The position numbers were made by a program, and so were the translations under genes. 64,000 nucleotides of DNA from CAIWHR01 sp963813415 (GTDB lineage Bacteria; Pseudomonadota; Gammaproteobacteria; Burkholderiales; Casimicrobiaceae). Below, one piece after another: positions 34,154 to 42,788 of this stretch (its first letter is position 1; each line of letters begins with the position of its first letter). The stretch is taken from contig CAWEYW010000005.1 in assembly GCA_963813415.1 (NCBI GenBank), forward strand, positions 1 through 64,000, written 5' to 3'. A model generated the notes under the pieces. It did no database searches. It was not told the DNA's origin and saw nothing but the letters and a program-made list of their open reading frames with translations.

Positions 34154-34189
34154 TCAAAGAAAAGGGCCACCCCGCGCACGGAGTGGCCC
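34154..34189 (-). terminator. Rho-independent terminator after the PQQ dehydrogenase
   Basis: On the minus strand a stem GGGCCACTCC/GGGGTGGCCC around GTGCGC (34164-34189) is followed by TTTTCTTT (34154-34163 region). It sits between the quinoprotein stop codon (34204) and the cytochrome c start (34143), so the cytochrome would depend on read-through or its own promoter. Confidence 0.75.
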
Positions 34190-34203
34190 CGGAAGCATCG
34201 AGT

Positions 34204-35922
34204 TTACTGTAGGGCAAAGACGAACACGCTGTTGCCGCGCTTGGCGTCGATCTGGTTGTTGCCGCCGGCGGCGACGGCGACGTACTGCTTGCCGCCGATC
34301 GTGTAGCTCACGGCCGGCGCGTTCACGCCTGCACCACAGTTGTATTTCCACAGTTCCTTGCCGGTCTGGGCGTCATAGGCCTTGAACCAGCCGTTCGCCT
34401 CGCCGTTGAAGACGAGGTCACCGGCCGTGGCGAGGACACCACCGATGAGCGGTTGTGGCGTCTTCGCGCCCCAGGCCACCTTGCCGGTGTCGAGGTTCAC
34501 GGCGACCAGCCGGCCCCATTGCTCCTCGGACGGTATGGTTTTGAACGCGCCCCCGAGCCAGAGTTTCGACCCGCCCGGATACGGTGCCTCCTCCACGTGA
34601 TAGGTCATCGGCTGGTGCAAGTTCGCCGCGTACGCCATGTGCAGCTTCGGATTGACCGCCATCGGCGACCATTCGACCCCGCCGTTGGCGCCGGGCAGCA
34701 TGCGCGCCCCGTCCTTGGTCGGCAGCACCCACATGTTTTCCTGCGGGATCATGGCCTCGGAGAAGCGGATCAGCTTGCCGGTGTTGCGGTCATGCACGTA
34801 CACGTGGCCGGTCTTGCCGCCGTGGATCACGGCATCGACCATCTTGCCGCTGCCATTGCGCACCTGCGTCAGGATCGGTGCGCTGACCGCATCGAGGTCC
34901 CATACGTCGTGGGCGATGTACTGGGAGTGCCACTTGTACGTGCCCTTGTCGAGGTCGATGGCGACCATCGAGTCGGTGTAAAGGTTGTCGCCGGGACGGA
35001 TCGCGCCGTAGAGGTCGGGCGAAGGATTGCCGACCACGAAGAACACCGTGCGGCTCTTGCGGTCGATCGCCGGTGCCATCCACACGCCGCCACCCAGCGT
35101 CTGGTAGAACGAGCTGTCCTTGGCGAACGCCGCCTTCTCGGCCGCGATGTCGCGATGCATGTCACGACCGGTCGCATCCTTCGGCGCCCACACGCCTTCG
35201 TGGCCCTGCTCCGGGATCGTGTAGAACGTCCACAGCAGCTTGCCGTCGTTGGCATTGAACGCCTTCACGAAGCCGCGGATGCCGTACTCGCCGCCGTTGG
35301 TGCCGATCAGGACCTTGTCCTCGACCACGACCGGGGCCATGGTCTCGGAGTATCCCTTCTCGGGATCGGCGATCTGCGTTTCCCACAGCAGCTTGCCGGT
35401 CTTGACGTCGAGCGCGACGAGCTTGGCATCCAGCGTGCCCATGTAAAGCCGGTCGCCGCTGATCGCCACGCCGCGGTTGTTGGGCCCGCAGCAGAAGGTG
35501 GTGATCGGCCCCATCTTGTGCTTGTAGTGCCAGAATTCCTCCCCCGTCACCGCGTCGACTGCGTAGACGTGGTTGTACGAAGTCGTGAGGAACATCACGC
35601 CATCGACGACGATCGGCGCCGTTTCCATCGATTCGAGGACCGCAGTCTGGAACACGAACGCCGGCTTGAGCTTGCCGACGTTGCCGCGGTTGATCTGCTT
35701 GCCCGGATAGAAGCGAGTCTGCTCGTAGCTGCCGTTGGAATGCAGCCAGTTGGCGGCATCGCCGCCGGCGCGGTCCAGCATTTCCTGCGATACGGCGCGC
35801 GGCGGTTTGCTCATTGGACGCGCCACGGTGGTGGCGCTGCCGGAGATTTCCTGCGCGCCGACGGCTGTGGCTGCCATCAGCAGCGCACCCAACAACAGCG
35901 ATGATCGTTTGGCGATGCCCAT
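34204..35922 (-). CDS. PQQ-dependent alcohol dehydrogenase with lanthanide-type Asp-x-Asp motif
   Basis: A 572-aa periplasmic quinoprotein of the methanol/ethanol dehydrogenase family: an eight-bladed propeller oxidising alcohols or aldehydes to feed cytochrome c. Signal peptide: MGIAKRSSLLLGALLMAATA, cleavage near VGA-QE. The vicinal disulfide that caps PQQ is Cys144-Cys145 (TTFCCGPNNRGVAI). The catalytic aspartate is Asp342 in HDVWDLDAVSAP. Residue +2 is Asp344, whereas calcium enzymes such as MxaF have Ala there; this extra Asp is the known signature of lanthanide-dependent (XoxF-like) enzymes. The start at the ATG at 35922 has GGGAGA 6-7 nt upstream. It is divergent from the ankyrin gene. 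The substrate is unknown. Confidence 0.9.
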   Translation of the reverse strand: MGIAKRSSLLLGALLMAATAVGAQEISGSATTVARPMSKPPRAVSQEMLDRAGGDAANWLHSNGSYEQTRFYPGKQINRGNVGKLKPAFVFQTAVLESMETAPIVVDGVMFLTTSYNHVYAVDAVTGEEFWHYKHKMGPITTFCCGPNNRGVAISGDRLYMGTLDAKLVALDVKTGKLLWETQIADPEKGYSETMAPVVVEDKVLIGTNGGEYGIRGFVKAFNANDGKLLWTFYTIPEQGHEGVWAPKDATGRDMHRDIAAEKAAFAKDSSFYQTLGGGVWMAPAIDRKSRTVFFVVGNPSPDLYGAIRPGDNLYTDSMVAIDLDKGTYKWHSQYIAHDVWDLDAVSAPILTQVRNGSGKMVDAVIHGGKTGHVYVHDRNTGKLIRFSEAMIPQENMWVLPTKDGARMLPGANGGVEWSPMAVNPKLHMAYAANLHQPMTYHVEEAPYPGGSKLWLGGAFKTIPSEEQWGRLVAVNLDTGKVAWGAKTPQPLIGGVLATAGDLVFNGEANGWFKAYDAQTGKELWKYNCGAGVNAPAVSYTIGGKQYVAVAAGGNNQIDAKRGNSVFVFALQ

Positions 35923-36086
35923 TGTAGTTCTCCCGTTTTTGCTGCAACGCACACTCACTGCCGCGGGTCCTGTGGCCGCACGGCCCGTGTTTGCGTCCTG
36001 CGTTATAGTACAAACTAGCAGGAGCCGCAAATGGTCAATGGCGGCGGCACCTGGCGCTCCCCCCACTTCCGAAGGAATCCTCAACC

Positions 36087-36737
36087 ATGCGTTTCGCATT
36101 GCTCATGGCCGCGCTCATCGCCCTGGCCCTTCCGGTCGCCGGGCACGCGGCCGACGAAGATCTCTCCCTCAACGCCCGCTTCCTGATGGCCGTTCGCACC
36201 GGGGATGGCCCGGCCGTCGAACGAACGCTGAAGGAAGGCGCCGCCGTCAACTCACGCAACCGGCTGGGCGAGACGGCGCTGCTGGTGGCCCTGAAGCGCA
36301 ATGACTACGCCCTGGCACGGCGGCTGATGGATGCCGGTGCGGACGTCAACCAGGGGGCGATCAACGGCGTGACCCCACTGATGACCGTGGCGTTCGCGGG
36401 CGACGTCGACCTCGTGCGCGACCTGCTCGCGCGCGGCGCCCGCGCCGACGCGGTGGACCGCATCGGCAAGACGGCGATGATCTATGCGGCTGGCGAAGGC
36501 CATGCGACCGTCGTCACCACGCTGCTGCAGCATGGCACGGATCCCAATGCCGTCTACCGCAACGACCTGACAGCGCTGATGTGGGCCGCCGGATACGGGC
36601 ACAATTCCGCGGTGAAGGTGCTGCTCGACGCCGGCGCTCGCGCCGACCTCAAGGACAACCGCGGCAAGACCGCCGTCGACATCGCACGCGAGACGCATCA
36701 CGACGACACGGTAGAGTTACTGGCGCGAGCGCGCTGA
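36087..36737 (+). CDS. secreted ankyrin-repeat protein
   Basis: A 216-aa protein with signal peptide (MRFALLMAALIALALPVAGHA, cleavage near residue 21-22) and five to six ankyrin repeats from about residue 30 to the end. Examples are LGETALLVALKRNDYALARR, LMDAGADVNQ, GKTAMIYAAGEGHATVVTTL and LTALMWAAGYGHNSAVKVLL. A periplasmic protein-binding or scaffold role is likely; periplasmic ankyrin proteins protect or organise redox enzymes in some bacteria, but that is not demonstrated here. It is divergent from the quinoprotein gene over 164 bp, and its 3' end overlaps the convergent cytochrome b561 gene by 21 nt. Confidence 0.85.
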   Translation: MRFALLMAALIALALPVAGHAADEDLSLNARFLMAVRTGDGPAVERTLKEGAAVNSRNRLGETALLVALKRNDYALARRLMDAGADVNQGAINGVTPLMTVAFAGDVDLVRDLLARGARADAVDRIGKTAMIYAAGEGHATVVTTLLQHGTDPNAVYRNDLTALMWAAGYGHNSAVKVLLDAGARADLKDNRGKTAVDIARETHHDDTVELLARAR

Positions 36738-37334
36738 CGGGATAGCGCTACGGGACGCTGCCGCCTCACGCCGGCGTGAGGCGGCCCGCCCGGCGCGTGG
36801 TCTCCCCCAGCTCATCCGGGCTAGGAGCCAGCGGCCGCCCTCGCGCGTGTGCTTGATCACGGCGGCGAGGTGCAGCACGACGGCCGCCAGGAGCACCCAG
36901 CTCACGGCGAAATGCCCGGTGCTCATGAGGTCCTTGAGCGCGTCGTGCCTGGCGCTCCATGCCGGCAATACCCATCCGAAGTACTTCACGGGGTAGCCGC
37001 TGAACGCGGAGCCGAGATAACCCATGATGGGCATGGCGAGGATGACGCCGTAGAGCACGCCGTGATTGATCCAGGCGGCGGTTCGCTGCCACCCAGGTAG
37101 ATGCGGCAGCGGCGGTGGCCGATGCCTCAGCCGCCACGCGAGTCGCACAAGGGCGAGCACCAGGATGGTGATGCCGATCGACTTGTGCAGGTTGTAGGCG
37201 TCGACGCGCGGGCCGACCGGCTGCTTGGGAATCGTCTGCATCCACCAGCCCCACGGAAACTGCAGCACCACCAGCGTCGCAATGAGCCAATGCAGCACGA
37301 CGGCCGTGCGCGTGTAGCGATCAGAAGACGGCAT
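36717..37334 (-). CDS. cytochrome b561
   Basis: A 205-aa four-helix inner-membrane cytochrome b561. Haem-ligating histidines are expected in TRTAVVLHWLIATLVVLQFPW (His about 16), NLHKSIGITILVLALVRLAWRL (His about 53), and the C-terminal helix MSTGHFAVSWVLLAAVVLHLAAVIKH. It would shuttle electrons between the quinone pool and a periplasmic acceptor. The ATG at 37334 was chosen; it overlaps the end of the TonB receptor gene by 14 nt, indicating translational coupling. The sequence further upstream in frame is receptor antisense. The C-terminal 35 residues are Arg/Ala-rich and may be a poorly conserved tail. Confidence 0.85.
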   Translation of the reverse strand: MPSSDRYTRTAVVLHWLIATLVVLQFPWGWWMQTIPKQPVGPRVDAYNLHKSIGITILVLALVRLAWRLRHRPPPLPHLPGWQRTAAWINHGVLYGVILAMPIMGYLGSAFSGYPVKYFGWVLPAWSARHDALKDLMSTGHFAVSWVLLAAVVLHLAAVIKHTREGGRWLLARMSWGRPRAGRAASRRREAAASRSAIPSARSRQ

Positions 37335-39450
37335 TCGCGGTGATTCCGACGAACCAGTTGCGACCGGGCGCCGGCTCGAAGTAGCGTCCGTTGCTATCGC
37401 CGACGATGACGGAGCCGACATAACGGCGATCCGCAATGTTGTTGACCCGCACGAACTCGCGCAGGCTGACGCCGGCGTACTGCTGCGCGAAACCGACGCG
37501 CGCATTGGCGACGGTGGCCGCCGGGGCCGCGTCACTGTTGAGCTCGTTCACGAAGATGCGGCCGAGATGCTGCAGCTCGATCGCGGCATTGAATCCGGCG
37601 AGCCCGCCGGGCTTCCACGCCACCTCGCCATAGGCGCTCGTCGCCGGCACGCCGGGCAGGCGCGCCCCTGACGGAACGGTTACCGGTGGAATGCCTGTCG
37701 TGAAGCTGTCGGCGAATTCCGCCTCGAGGTAGGTATAGGTGACGAGCGCCGTCACCGCCGGGGTGACGCGCGCCTCGTACAGGAGCTCCACGCCGCGGCG
37801 CGATGTGCGCCCGGCATTCTTGTACGTGGTACGGCCGCCCGTCGCTGCGTCGATCACGATCTCGTTGCGCGTGGTGGTGTAGAACACGGCGAGGTTGAGC
37901 CGTTGCCCGTTCCCCGGCAACGCCTTGATGCCGACTTCCGCCGCACGGCTGGTCGCTGGATCGAGCCCGAGATTGAGCCCCGAGCCGTCGTTGCGATAGG
38001 CAATCTCGATGAGGGTCGGCGTCTCGAAGCCCGTGCCATAGCTCGCATAGAAGTTCAGGCGATCGCTGGCGTGGAACACTGCACCGAGCACGGGACTGAC
38101 GTTGCTGAAGCTGCGTGCGCCGCTGTCGTCGGGGTTCACGGCGGTGATGTAGTAGTCCGTCGAGCGGAAATCCACGCTCGCGCTGCGCAGTCCGGCGGTG
38201 AAGCTCGTGCGCGCCCATGGGGACCACTCTGCCTGGGCATAGAGCGCCGTGCTGGTCACGCGATCGTCCTCGTCGCGCCGAAGCTCGCCCAGCGCGCCGT
38301 TGTTGTTCACGAAGCCGCGCCGCCGTTCCGTCTGGCGGTCGAGGTCGGTCCCGGCGTTTACGGTGAGCGGCCCGCCAGCCAGCGCACCTCGCCAGGTGAA
38401 GCGCAGTCCGACACCGCCATAGCTGCGGTCGAGGTCCGTCACCCCGCCCGAGGACGTGGGGCCGACCCCGGAGAACGCGAGATACTGGCGCACCTGCCGT
38501 GCGCCACCGTAGCCCAGCAACTTCAGGGATGCCCCGCCGCCCAACTGCTGATCGAGGGTCGCGCCGCCCTGCTGCTGGCGAATGGTCTTGCGGGTATCGA
38601 ATGTCAGCGCCAGGGGATCGTTGCTGCGCGGGTCCGCTTGCCACTGCGCGCGCGACAAGCCCAACGGGTCCTGCGTCTCCGGTTGGTACTGCGATGAGCC
38701 GAGCAGCGTGACCCGCGTGCCCTGCCCGGCATCGAACGTGACCTTGGCGTTGACGAGGTCGCGCCGGGCAGCGGAATGCTCCCGGTACCCCTCGGTGTCG
38801 AAGCGCGTGCCCGCAACGACGTAACGCGCCTGCAGGCCGTCGCCCCCCGCGCTGCCCGTCATCTTCATCCCGGCCGTCCAGCTCGAAAAGCTGCCGGCGC
38901 CGCCGTTCAGGGTCACCTCCGGGCGCGGCGTGCCATCCTCGGTGTAGACCGCGATCACCCCGCCTGCCGCGTTGCCGTACAGGGTCGAGAACGGGCCCCG
39001 CAGCACTTCCACGCGCTGCGCCGAGAACAGGCTCACGCTGCCCGTCTGGCCCTGGCCGTCGGGCATGGTGGCGGGGATGTCGTCCTGATAGAGGCGGATG
39101 CCGCGCACCCCGAACGTCGAACGTGCGCCGAAGCCGCGCGAGGAGATCTGCAGGTCCTGCGCGTAGTTCTGTCGATTGAGCGCCACAAGTCCGGGAACGC
39201 GGGCCAGCGTTTCCGACAGGTTCACCATCGGCTGCCCCACCTGCAGCGTGGCCTGGTCGATGCGATCGATCGAGGCCGGCACGTCAAAGCTGCGCGCGCT
39301 ACTCCGCGTCGCGGTCACCACGATCGGGTCGAGGGCGACCTCGGGTGCCGCCTGTTGCCCGGAAGCCGTGGGGGAGGCAAGCGCGGCGCAAACAGCGCAG
39401 GCGGCGGCCACGAGCGCACGGGACGGTGACGAATGGTCGCGGGATGGCAT
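37321..39450 (-). CDS. TonB-dependent outer-membrane receptor 1
   Basis: A 709-aa TonB-dependent transporter. It has a signal peptide (ALVAAACAVCAALASPTASG) and a TonB box region LDPIVVTATR (about 40-49). The plug domain includes LSETLARVPGLVALNRQNYA, ISSRGFGARSTFGVRGIRLYQDDIPATMPDG and VEVLRGPFSTLYGNAAGGVIAVYTEDG. The 22-strand barrel ends in an aromatic (NWFVGITANAVF). It resembles siderophore-type receptors, but the ligand cannot be deduced. The start at the ATG at 39450 gives the signal peptide. It is divergent from the beta-propeller gene and coupled to cytochrome b561. Beside a quinoprotein with a lanthanide signature, metal-chelate uptake is a reasonable hypothesis. Confidence 0.88.
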   Translation of the reverse strand: MPSRDHSSPSRALVAAACAVCAALASPTASGQQAAPEVALDPIVVTATRSSARSFDVPASIDRIDQATLQVGQPMVNLSETLARVPGLVALNRQNYAQDLQISSRGFGARSTFGVRGIRLYQDDIPATMPDGQGQTGSVSLFSAQRVEVLRGPFSTLYGNAAGGVIAVYTEDGTPRPEVTLNGGAGSFSSWTAGMKMTGSAGGDGLQARYVVAGTRFDTEGYREHSAARRDLVNAKVTFDAGQGTRVTLLGSSQYQPETQDPLGLSRAQWQADPRSNDPLALTFDTRKTIRQQQGGATLDQQLGGGASLKLLGYGGARQVRQYLAFSGVGPTSSGGVTDLDRSYGGVGLRFTWRGALAGGPLTVNAGTDLDRQTERRRGFVNNNGALGELRRDEDDRVTSTALYAQAEWSPWARTSFTAGLRSASVDFRSTDYYITAVNPDDSGARSFSNVSPVLGAVFHASDRLNFYASYGTGFETPTLIEIAYRNDGSGLNLGLDPATSRAAEVGIKALPGNGQRLNLAVFYTTTRNEIVIDAATGGRTTYKNAGRTSRRGVELLYEARVTPAVTALVTYTYLEAEFADSFTTGIPPVTVPSGARLPGVPATSAYGEVAWKPGGLAGFNAAIELQHLGRIFVNELNSDAAPAATVANARVGFAQQYAGVSLREFVRVNNIADRRYVGSVIVGDSNGRYFEPAPGRNWFVGITANAVF

Positions 39451-39542
39451 CGGTCGGACTTTCAGCACCCCTGTAGCATAATTGAATGCGCGGCGGTGGC
39501 GAAAAACCATTCGCGCCGCGACGTTCAGTGGAAGGAACCCCG

Positions 39543-40487
39543 GTGCAACGCATGCTCCCCAGACTCGCAATGATCGGGCTCGTCCTCGCGACGGGTGTCA
39601 CGGCAGCAGCGCCACGCGCCTACGTGCCGAACGAGGGTTCGGCCACAGTATCGGTGATCGATACCGCGACCGATCGCGTGGTCGACACGCTCAAGATCGG
39701 CCAGAAGCCGCGCGGCATCGCCATCGGGCGGGACGGTCGGCTGTACGTGAGCGACCAGCCCACCGGCGCCGTGATCGTATACGACGTCGAGCGCAAGACC
39801 GAGGTGGCGCGTATCCCGGTCGGCAAATCGCCCGAAGCCGTTTACCTGTCGGCCGACGGCAAGCTGCTCTCGGCTGCCGTCGAGGAGAACGACCAGGTCG
39901 CGCTGATCGACACCGACGCCCTGAAGGTACGCACGAGCGTGCGCATGAAAGGCAAGAATCCCGAGCACGCGGTATTCAGTCCCGACGGCAGATGGCTGTA
40001 CGTCAGTGCCGAAGAGGCCGACTCGGTGGACATCGTCGACGTGGCGCGCGGGGCGGTCGTGAAGTCCGTCACCGTCGGCGAGCGCCCGCGCGGCATCGGC
40101 TTCCTGCCGGATGGCTCGCGCGCGTACGTCGCAGCGGAGCACGCCGATACCGTTGCAGTCATCGATACGGAACGCCAGGAAGTGATCGCCCGGGTGAAGG
40201 CGGGTAGTCGCTCGAACGGCATCATGGTGCATCCGGACGGGAAGCACGTATTCATCTCGATCGGCGGGGCCGGCACGGTTCAGGTACTCGACACCGCCAC
40301 CAACACGATCGTCGCCGAAGTGCCGGTGGGCAAGCGTCCGTGGAACATGGCCATCACACCGGACGGCGCGAAGCTGTACGTCGCGTGCGGCCGGTCCAAC
40401 AGTGTCGCTGTGATCGATGCGGTGCAGTTCAAGTCCCTGGGCGAGGTCGCCGTCGGCCAACTGCCTTGGGGCGTGGTGATCCGCTGA
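39543..40487 (+). CDS. periplasmic YVTN-type beta-propeller (PQQ-catabolism-associated type)
   Basis: A 314-aa exported seven-bladed propeller. The signal peptide is MLPRLAMIGLVLATGVTAAAP, and repeats of about 42 residues follow, each with a YV...S..D.V.VID.....V....VG..PRGI core, for example AYVPNEGSATVSVIDTATDR. This is the family named PQQ-dependent catabolism-associated beta-propeller (TIGR03866), always found near quinoprotein alcohol dehydrogenases; its precise role is not known. The GTG at 39543 follows GGAAGG at a good distance; the ATG at 39552 is an alternative. The receptor gene downstream begins 2 nt after its stop, so the two are coupled. Confidence 0.85.
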   Translation: MQRMLPRLAMIGLVLATGVTAAAPRAYVPNEGSATVSVIDTATDRVVDTLKIGQKPRGIAIGRDGRLYVSDQPTGAVIVYDVERKTEVARIPVGKSPEAVYLSADGKLLSAAVEENDQVALIDTDALKVRTSVRMKGKNPEHAVFSPDGRWLYVSAEEADSVDIVDVARGAVVKSVTVGERPRGIGFLPDGSRAYVAAEHADTVAVIDTERQEVIARVKAGSRSNGIMVHPDGKHVFISIGGAGTVQVLDTATNTIVAEVPVGKRPWNMAITPDGAKLYVACGRSNSVAVIDAVQFKSLGEVAVGQLPWGVVIR

Positions 40488-40489
40488 TC

Positions 40490-42730
40490 GTGCCCCGGCG
40501 CGGCGTACCGCGCCGGCTTGTCGCTGGCGCACTGCTGGTTGCTGCAGCGACGTCCAACGCGCAGGAGACGCCACCGGAGGTGCGGCTGCCGCCCGTGGAA
40601 GTCGTCGGCGTCAGTCCGCTGCCCGGACTCGACCTGCCACTGTCCCAGATCCCCGCCAACGTGCAGCACTTCGGCTCCGGACCCATCGGCCGCTCGTCGA
40701 CAGGGACGGCGGCGGAGTTCCTCGATCAGCGCGCGACCAGCGTCACGACCCACTCTGCCAGCGGCAATCCCTTCCAGACAGACCTCGACTATCGCGGCTT
40801 CTCGGCGTCACCCCTGCTCGGCACACCGCAAGGGTTGTCCGTGTTCGTCGATGGTGTGCGGGTCAACGAAATCTTCGGCGATGTCGTCAACTGGGATCTC
40901 GTGCCAATGTCGGCGCTCGCGAGCGTCGCCCTCGTGCCCGGGTCGAATCCCGTGTACGGACTCAACACGCTCGGGGGAGCGCTGGTGCTCGACACCAGGA
41001 ACGGCAGCACCGCCCCAGGCACGCAGGCGAGCGTGACGGGTGGCTCGTTCGGTCGGCGTGCGCTGGCGTTGGAGCACGGCAGTAGCTCAGGTGCGTTCGA
41101 CGCGTTCGTGACGGGCAATCTCCTGCATGAGCCCGGCTGGCGCGAGCATTCGGATACCCGGCTCGAGCAGGCGTTCGCCAAGCTGCGTTGGCGCGGTACA
41201 CGCACGAGTGCCGAAGTCACGAGCACGCTCGCCGACAACCGCATGGAAGGCACCCAGGCGCTCCCTCTCGCCATGCTGGACAATCCCCGCCAGGCCTATA
41301 CGTGGCCGGACATCACCCGCAATCGGCTCGCTGCGTTCAGCGCCCGACTGCGCCGCAGCGTGGCGAATAGCGATTTCACGGTGCAGGGCTACGCGCGCGA
41401 CCTGCACAACGAGAGCCTCAACAGCAACGTGAACGCACCCGACGAGAGCGATCCGAATGCCGCCGTCGCGGCCAACGTGCGCTCATCGACGCACAGCAGC
41501 ACGTGGGGCGCCTCGCTGCAATGGTCCGGGACCGCCGCCGGGTTCGCGGGCAGGCATCGTTTCACCGCGGGCGCCGCCGGCGATTTCGGCGCAACCGATT
41601 TCGACCAGCTGCAGACGCCTGCCGTCATCACCGACGTGCGCGAGATCGTGGATGCCGGCGCAGCACGTCGCACCACCGCGGCGCACACCAGGACAAGCCA
41701 ATCCGGCTTGTATGCGCTGGACTCGATCGCAGTGGACGAGCGCACGACCGTCATGGCCTCGGCACGCTACCAGGAGGCTCGGCTGCGCATCGACGATCGC
41801 AGCGGGGTTGCACCGGGGCTCGCCGGCACGCATCGGTTCTCCCGCATCAACCCGGCCATTGGCGCGACCTTGGCGCCCTCTCCTGCCACGTCTCTGTATA
41901 TGGCCTGGAGCCAGGGCATGCGCGTGCCTACGGCCATGGAGCTGACGTGCGCGGACCCGGGTGCGCCCTGCTCGCTGCCGAATATTTTCGTCGCCGATCC
42001 GCCGCTCAAGGCCGTGATCGCCACCACGATCGAGGCAGGCATGCGCCAGCGCCTCGCGGGCGCCGGCAATCTCACCTTTGCCGTTTATCGCAGCCGCCTG
42101 CGCGACGACATCCAGTTCATCGCGACCGCGGCGGGAACCGGCAATTCCGGTTACTTCACCAACGTGGGCACGACTGAGCGCGTCGGGGCCGAGCTCGGCG
42201 CCAACGTGACGCTCGGCGCCGTACAGCTCGACGGCCGCTATGCCTGGACCCGCGCCACCTTTCGCTCCGCGTTCGTGGCCAACAGCCCGGCCAATGCGGC
42301 GGCCGATGCCAACGGCACGATCAACGTCGCGCCAGGTGACGTGATGCCCGGCGTACCGGCGCACATCCTCAAGCTGCGTGTCGGGTGGACCGCGCGGCAG
42401 GGCCTCGAGCTTGGCGCCGCCTTTTCCGTGGCCAGCGTTCAGTTCGCGCGCGGCAACGAGAACAATGCGGACCCCGCCGGACGCGTTGCGGGACACGCGG
42501 TGCTGGATCTCGATCTGCGCTGGAATCCCGCCCCGCGCTGGGAAATCGTCGCCACCGTCGCGAACGTGCTGGACCGGCGCTATGCAACCTTCGGCACACT
42601 GGGATTCGATCTCTTTCGCGGTGAAGGCGGCACGTACGCGCCTGCGGCGGCACAGGCCGCGCCCTTCTTCGGTCCGGCCGCACCGCGTGCCGCATGGGTG
42701 ACGCTGCGACATACGTTCGGCGCGAGCTGA
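40490..42730 (+). CDS. TonB-dependent outer-membrane receptor 2
   Basis: A 746-aa TonB-dependent transporter with signal peptide (RRLVAGALLVAAATSNAQE). The TonB box-like LPPVEVVGVSP is near residue 30. The plug motifs are DLDYRGFSASPLLGTPQGLSV, FVDGVRVNEIFGDVVNWDLVP, VALVPGSNPVYGLNTLGGALVLDTRNG. The barrel C-terminus ends AWVTLRHTFGAS, lacking a terminal Phe but with an aromatic nearby. Receptors with the NEIFGDVVNWDLIP block are a distinct subgroup often found beside quinoprotein or beta-propeller genes. The start is the GTG at 40490, 2 nt after the propeller stop. The ligand is unknown. Confidence 0.87.
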   Translation: MPRRGVPRRLVAGALLVAAATSNAQETPPEVRLPPVEVVGVSPLPGLDLPLSQIPANVQHFGSGPIGRSSTGTAAEFLDQRATSVTTHSASGNPFQTDLDYRGFSASPLLGTPQGLSVFVDGVRVNEIFGDVVNWDLVPMSALASVALVPGSNPVYGLNTLGGALVLDTRNGSTAPGTQASVTGGSFGRRALALEHGSSSGAFDAFVTGNLLHEPGWREHSDTRLEQAFAKLRWRGTRTSAEVTSTLADNRMEGTQALPLAMLDNPRQAYTWPDITRNRLAAFSARLRRSVANSDFTVQGYARDLHNESLNSNVNAPDESDPNAAVAANVRSSTHSSTWGASLQWSGTAAGFAGRHRFTAGAAGDFGATDFDQLQTPAVITDVREIVDAGAARRTTAAHTRTSQSGLYALDSIAVDERTTVMASARYQEARLRIDDRSGVAPGLAGTHRFSRINPAIGATLAPSPATSLYMAWSQGMRVPTAMELTCADPGAPCSLPNIFVADPPLKAVIATTIEAGMRQRLAGAGNLTFAVYRSRLRDDIQFIATAAGTGNSGYFTNVGTTERVGAELGANVTLGAVQLDGRYAWTRATFRSAFVANSPANAAADANGTINVAPGDVMPGVPAHILKLRVGWTARQGLELGAAFSVASVQFARGNENNADPAGRVAGHAVLDLDLRWNPAPRWEIVATVANVLDRRYATFGTLGFDLFRGEGGTYAPAAAQAAPFFGPAAPRAAWVTLRHTFGAS

Positions 42731-42788
42731 TGCCACGACGCACAGCGCGTCCCGGCGGTCCCATCGGCGTCGTCTCGTCCTGAAGTCC

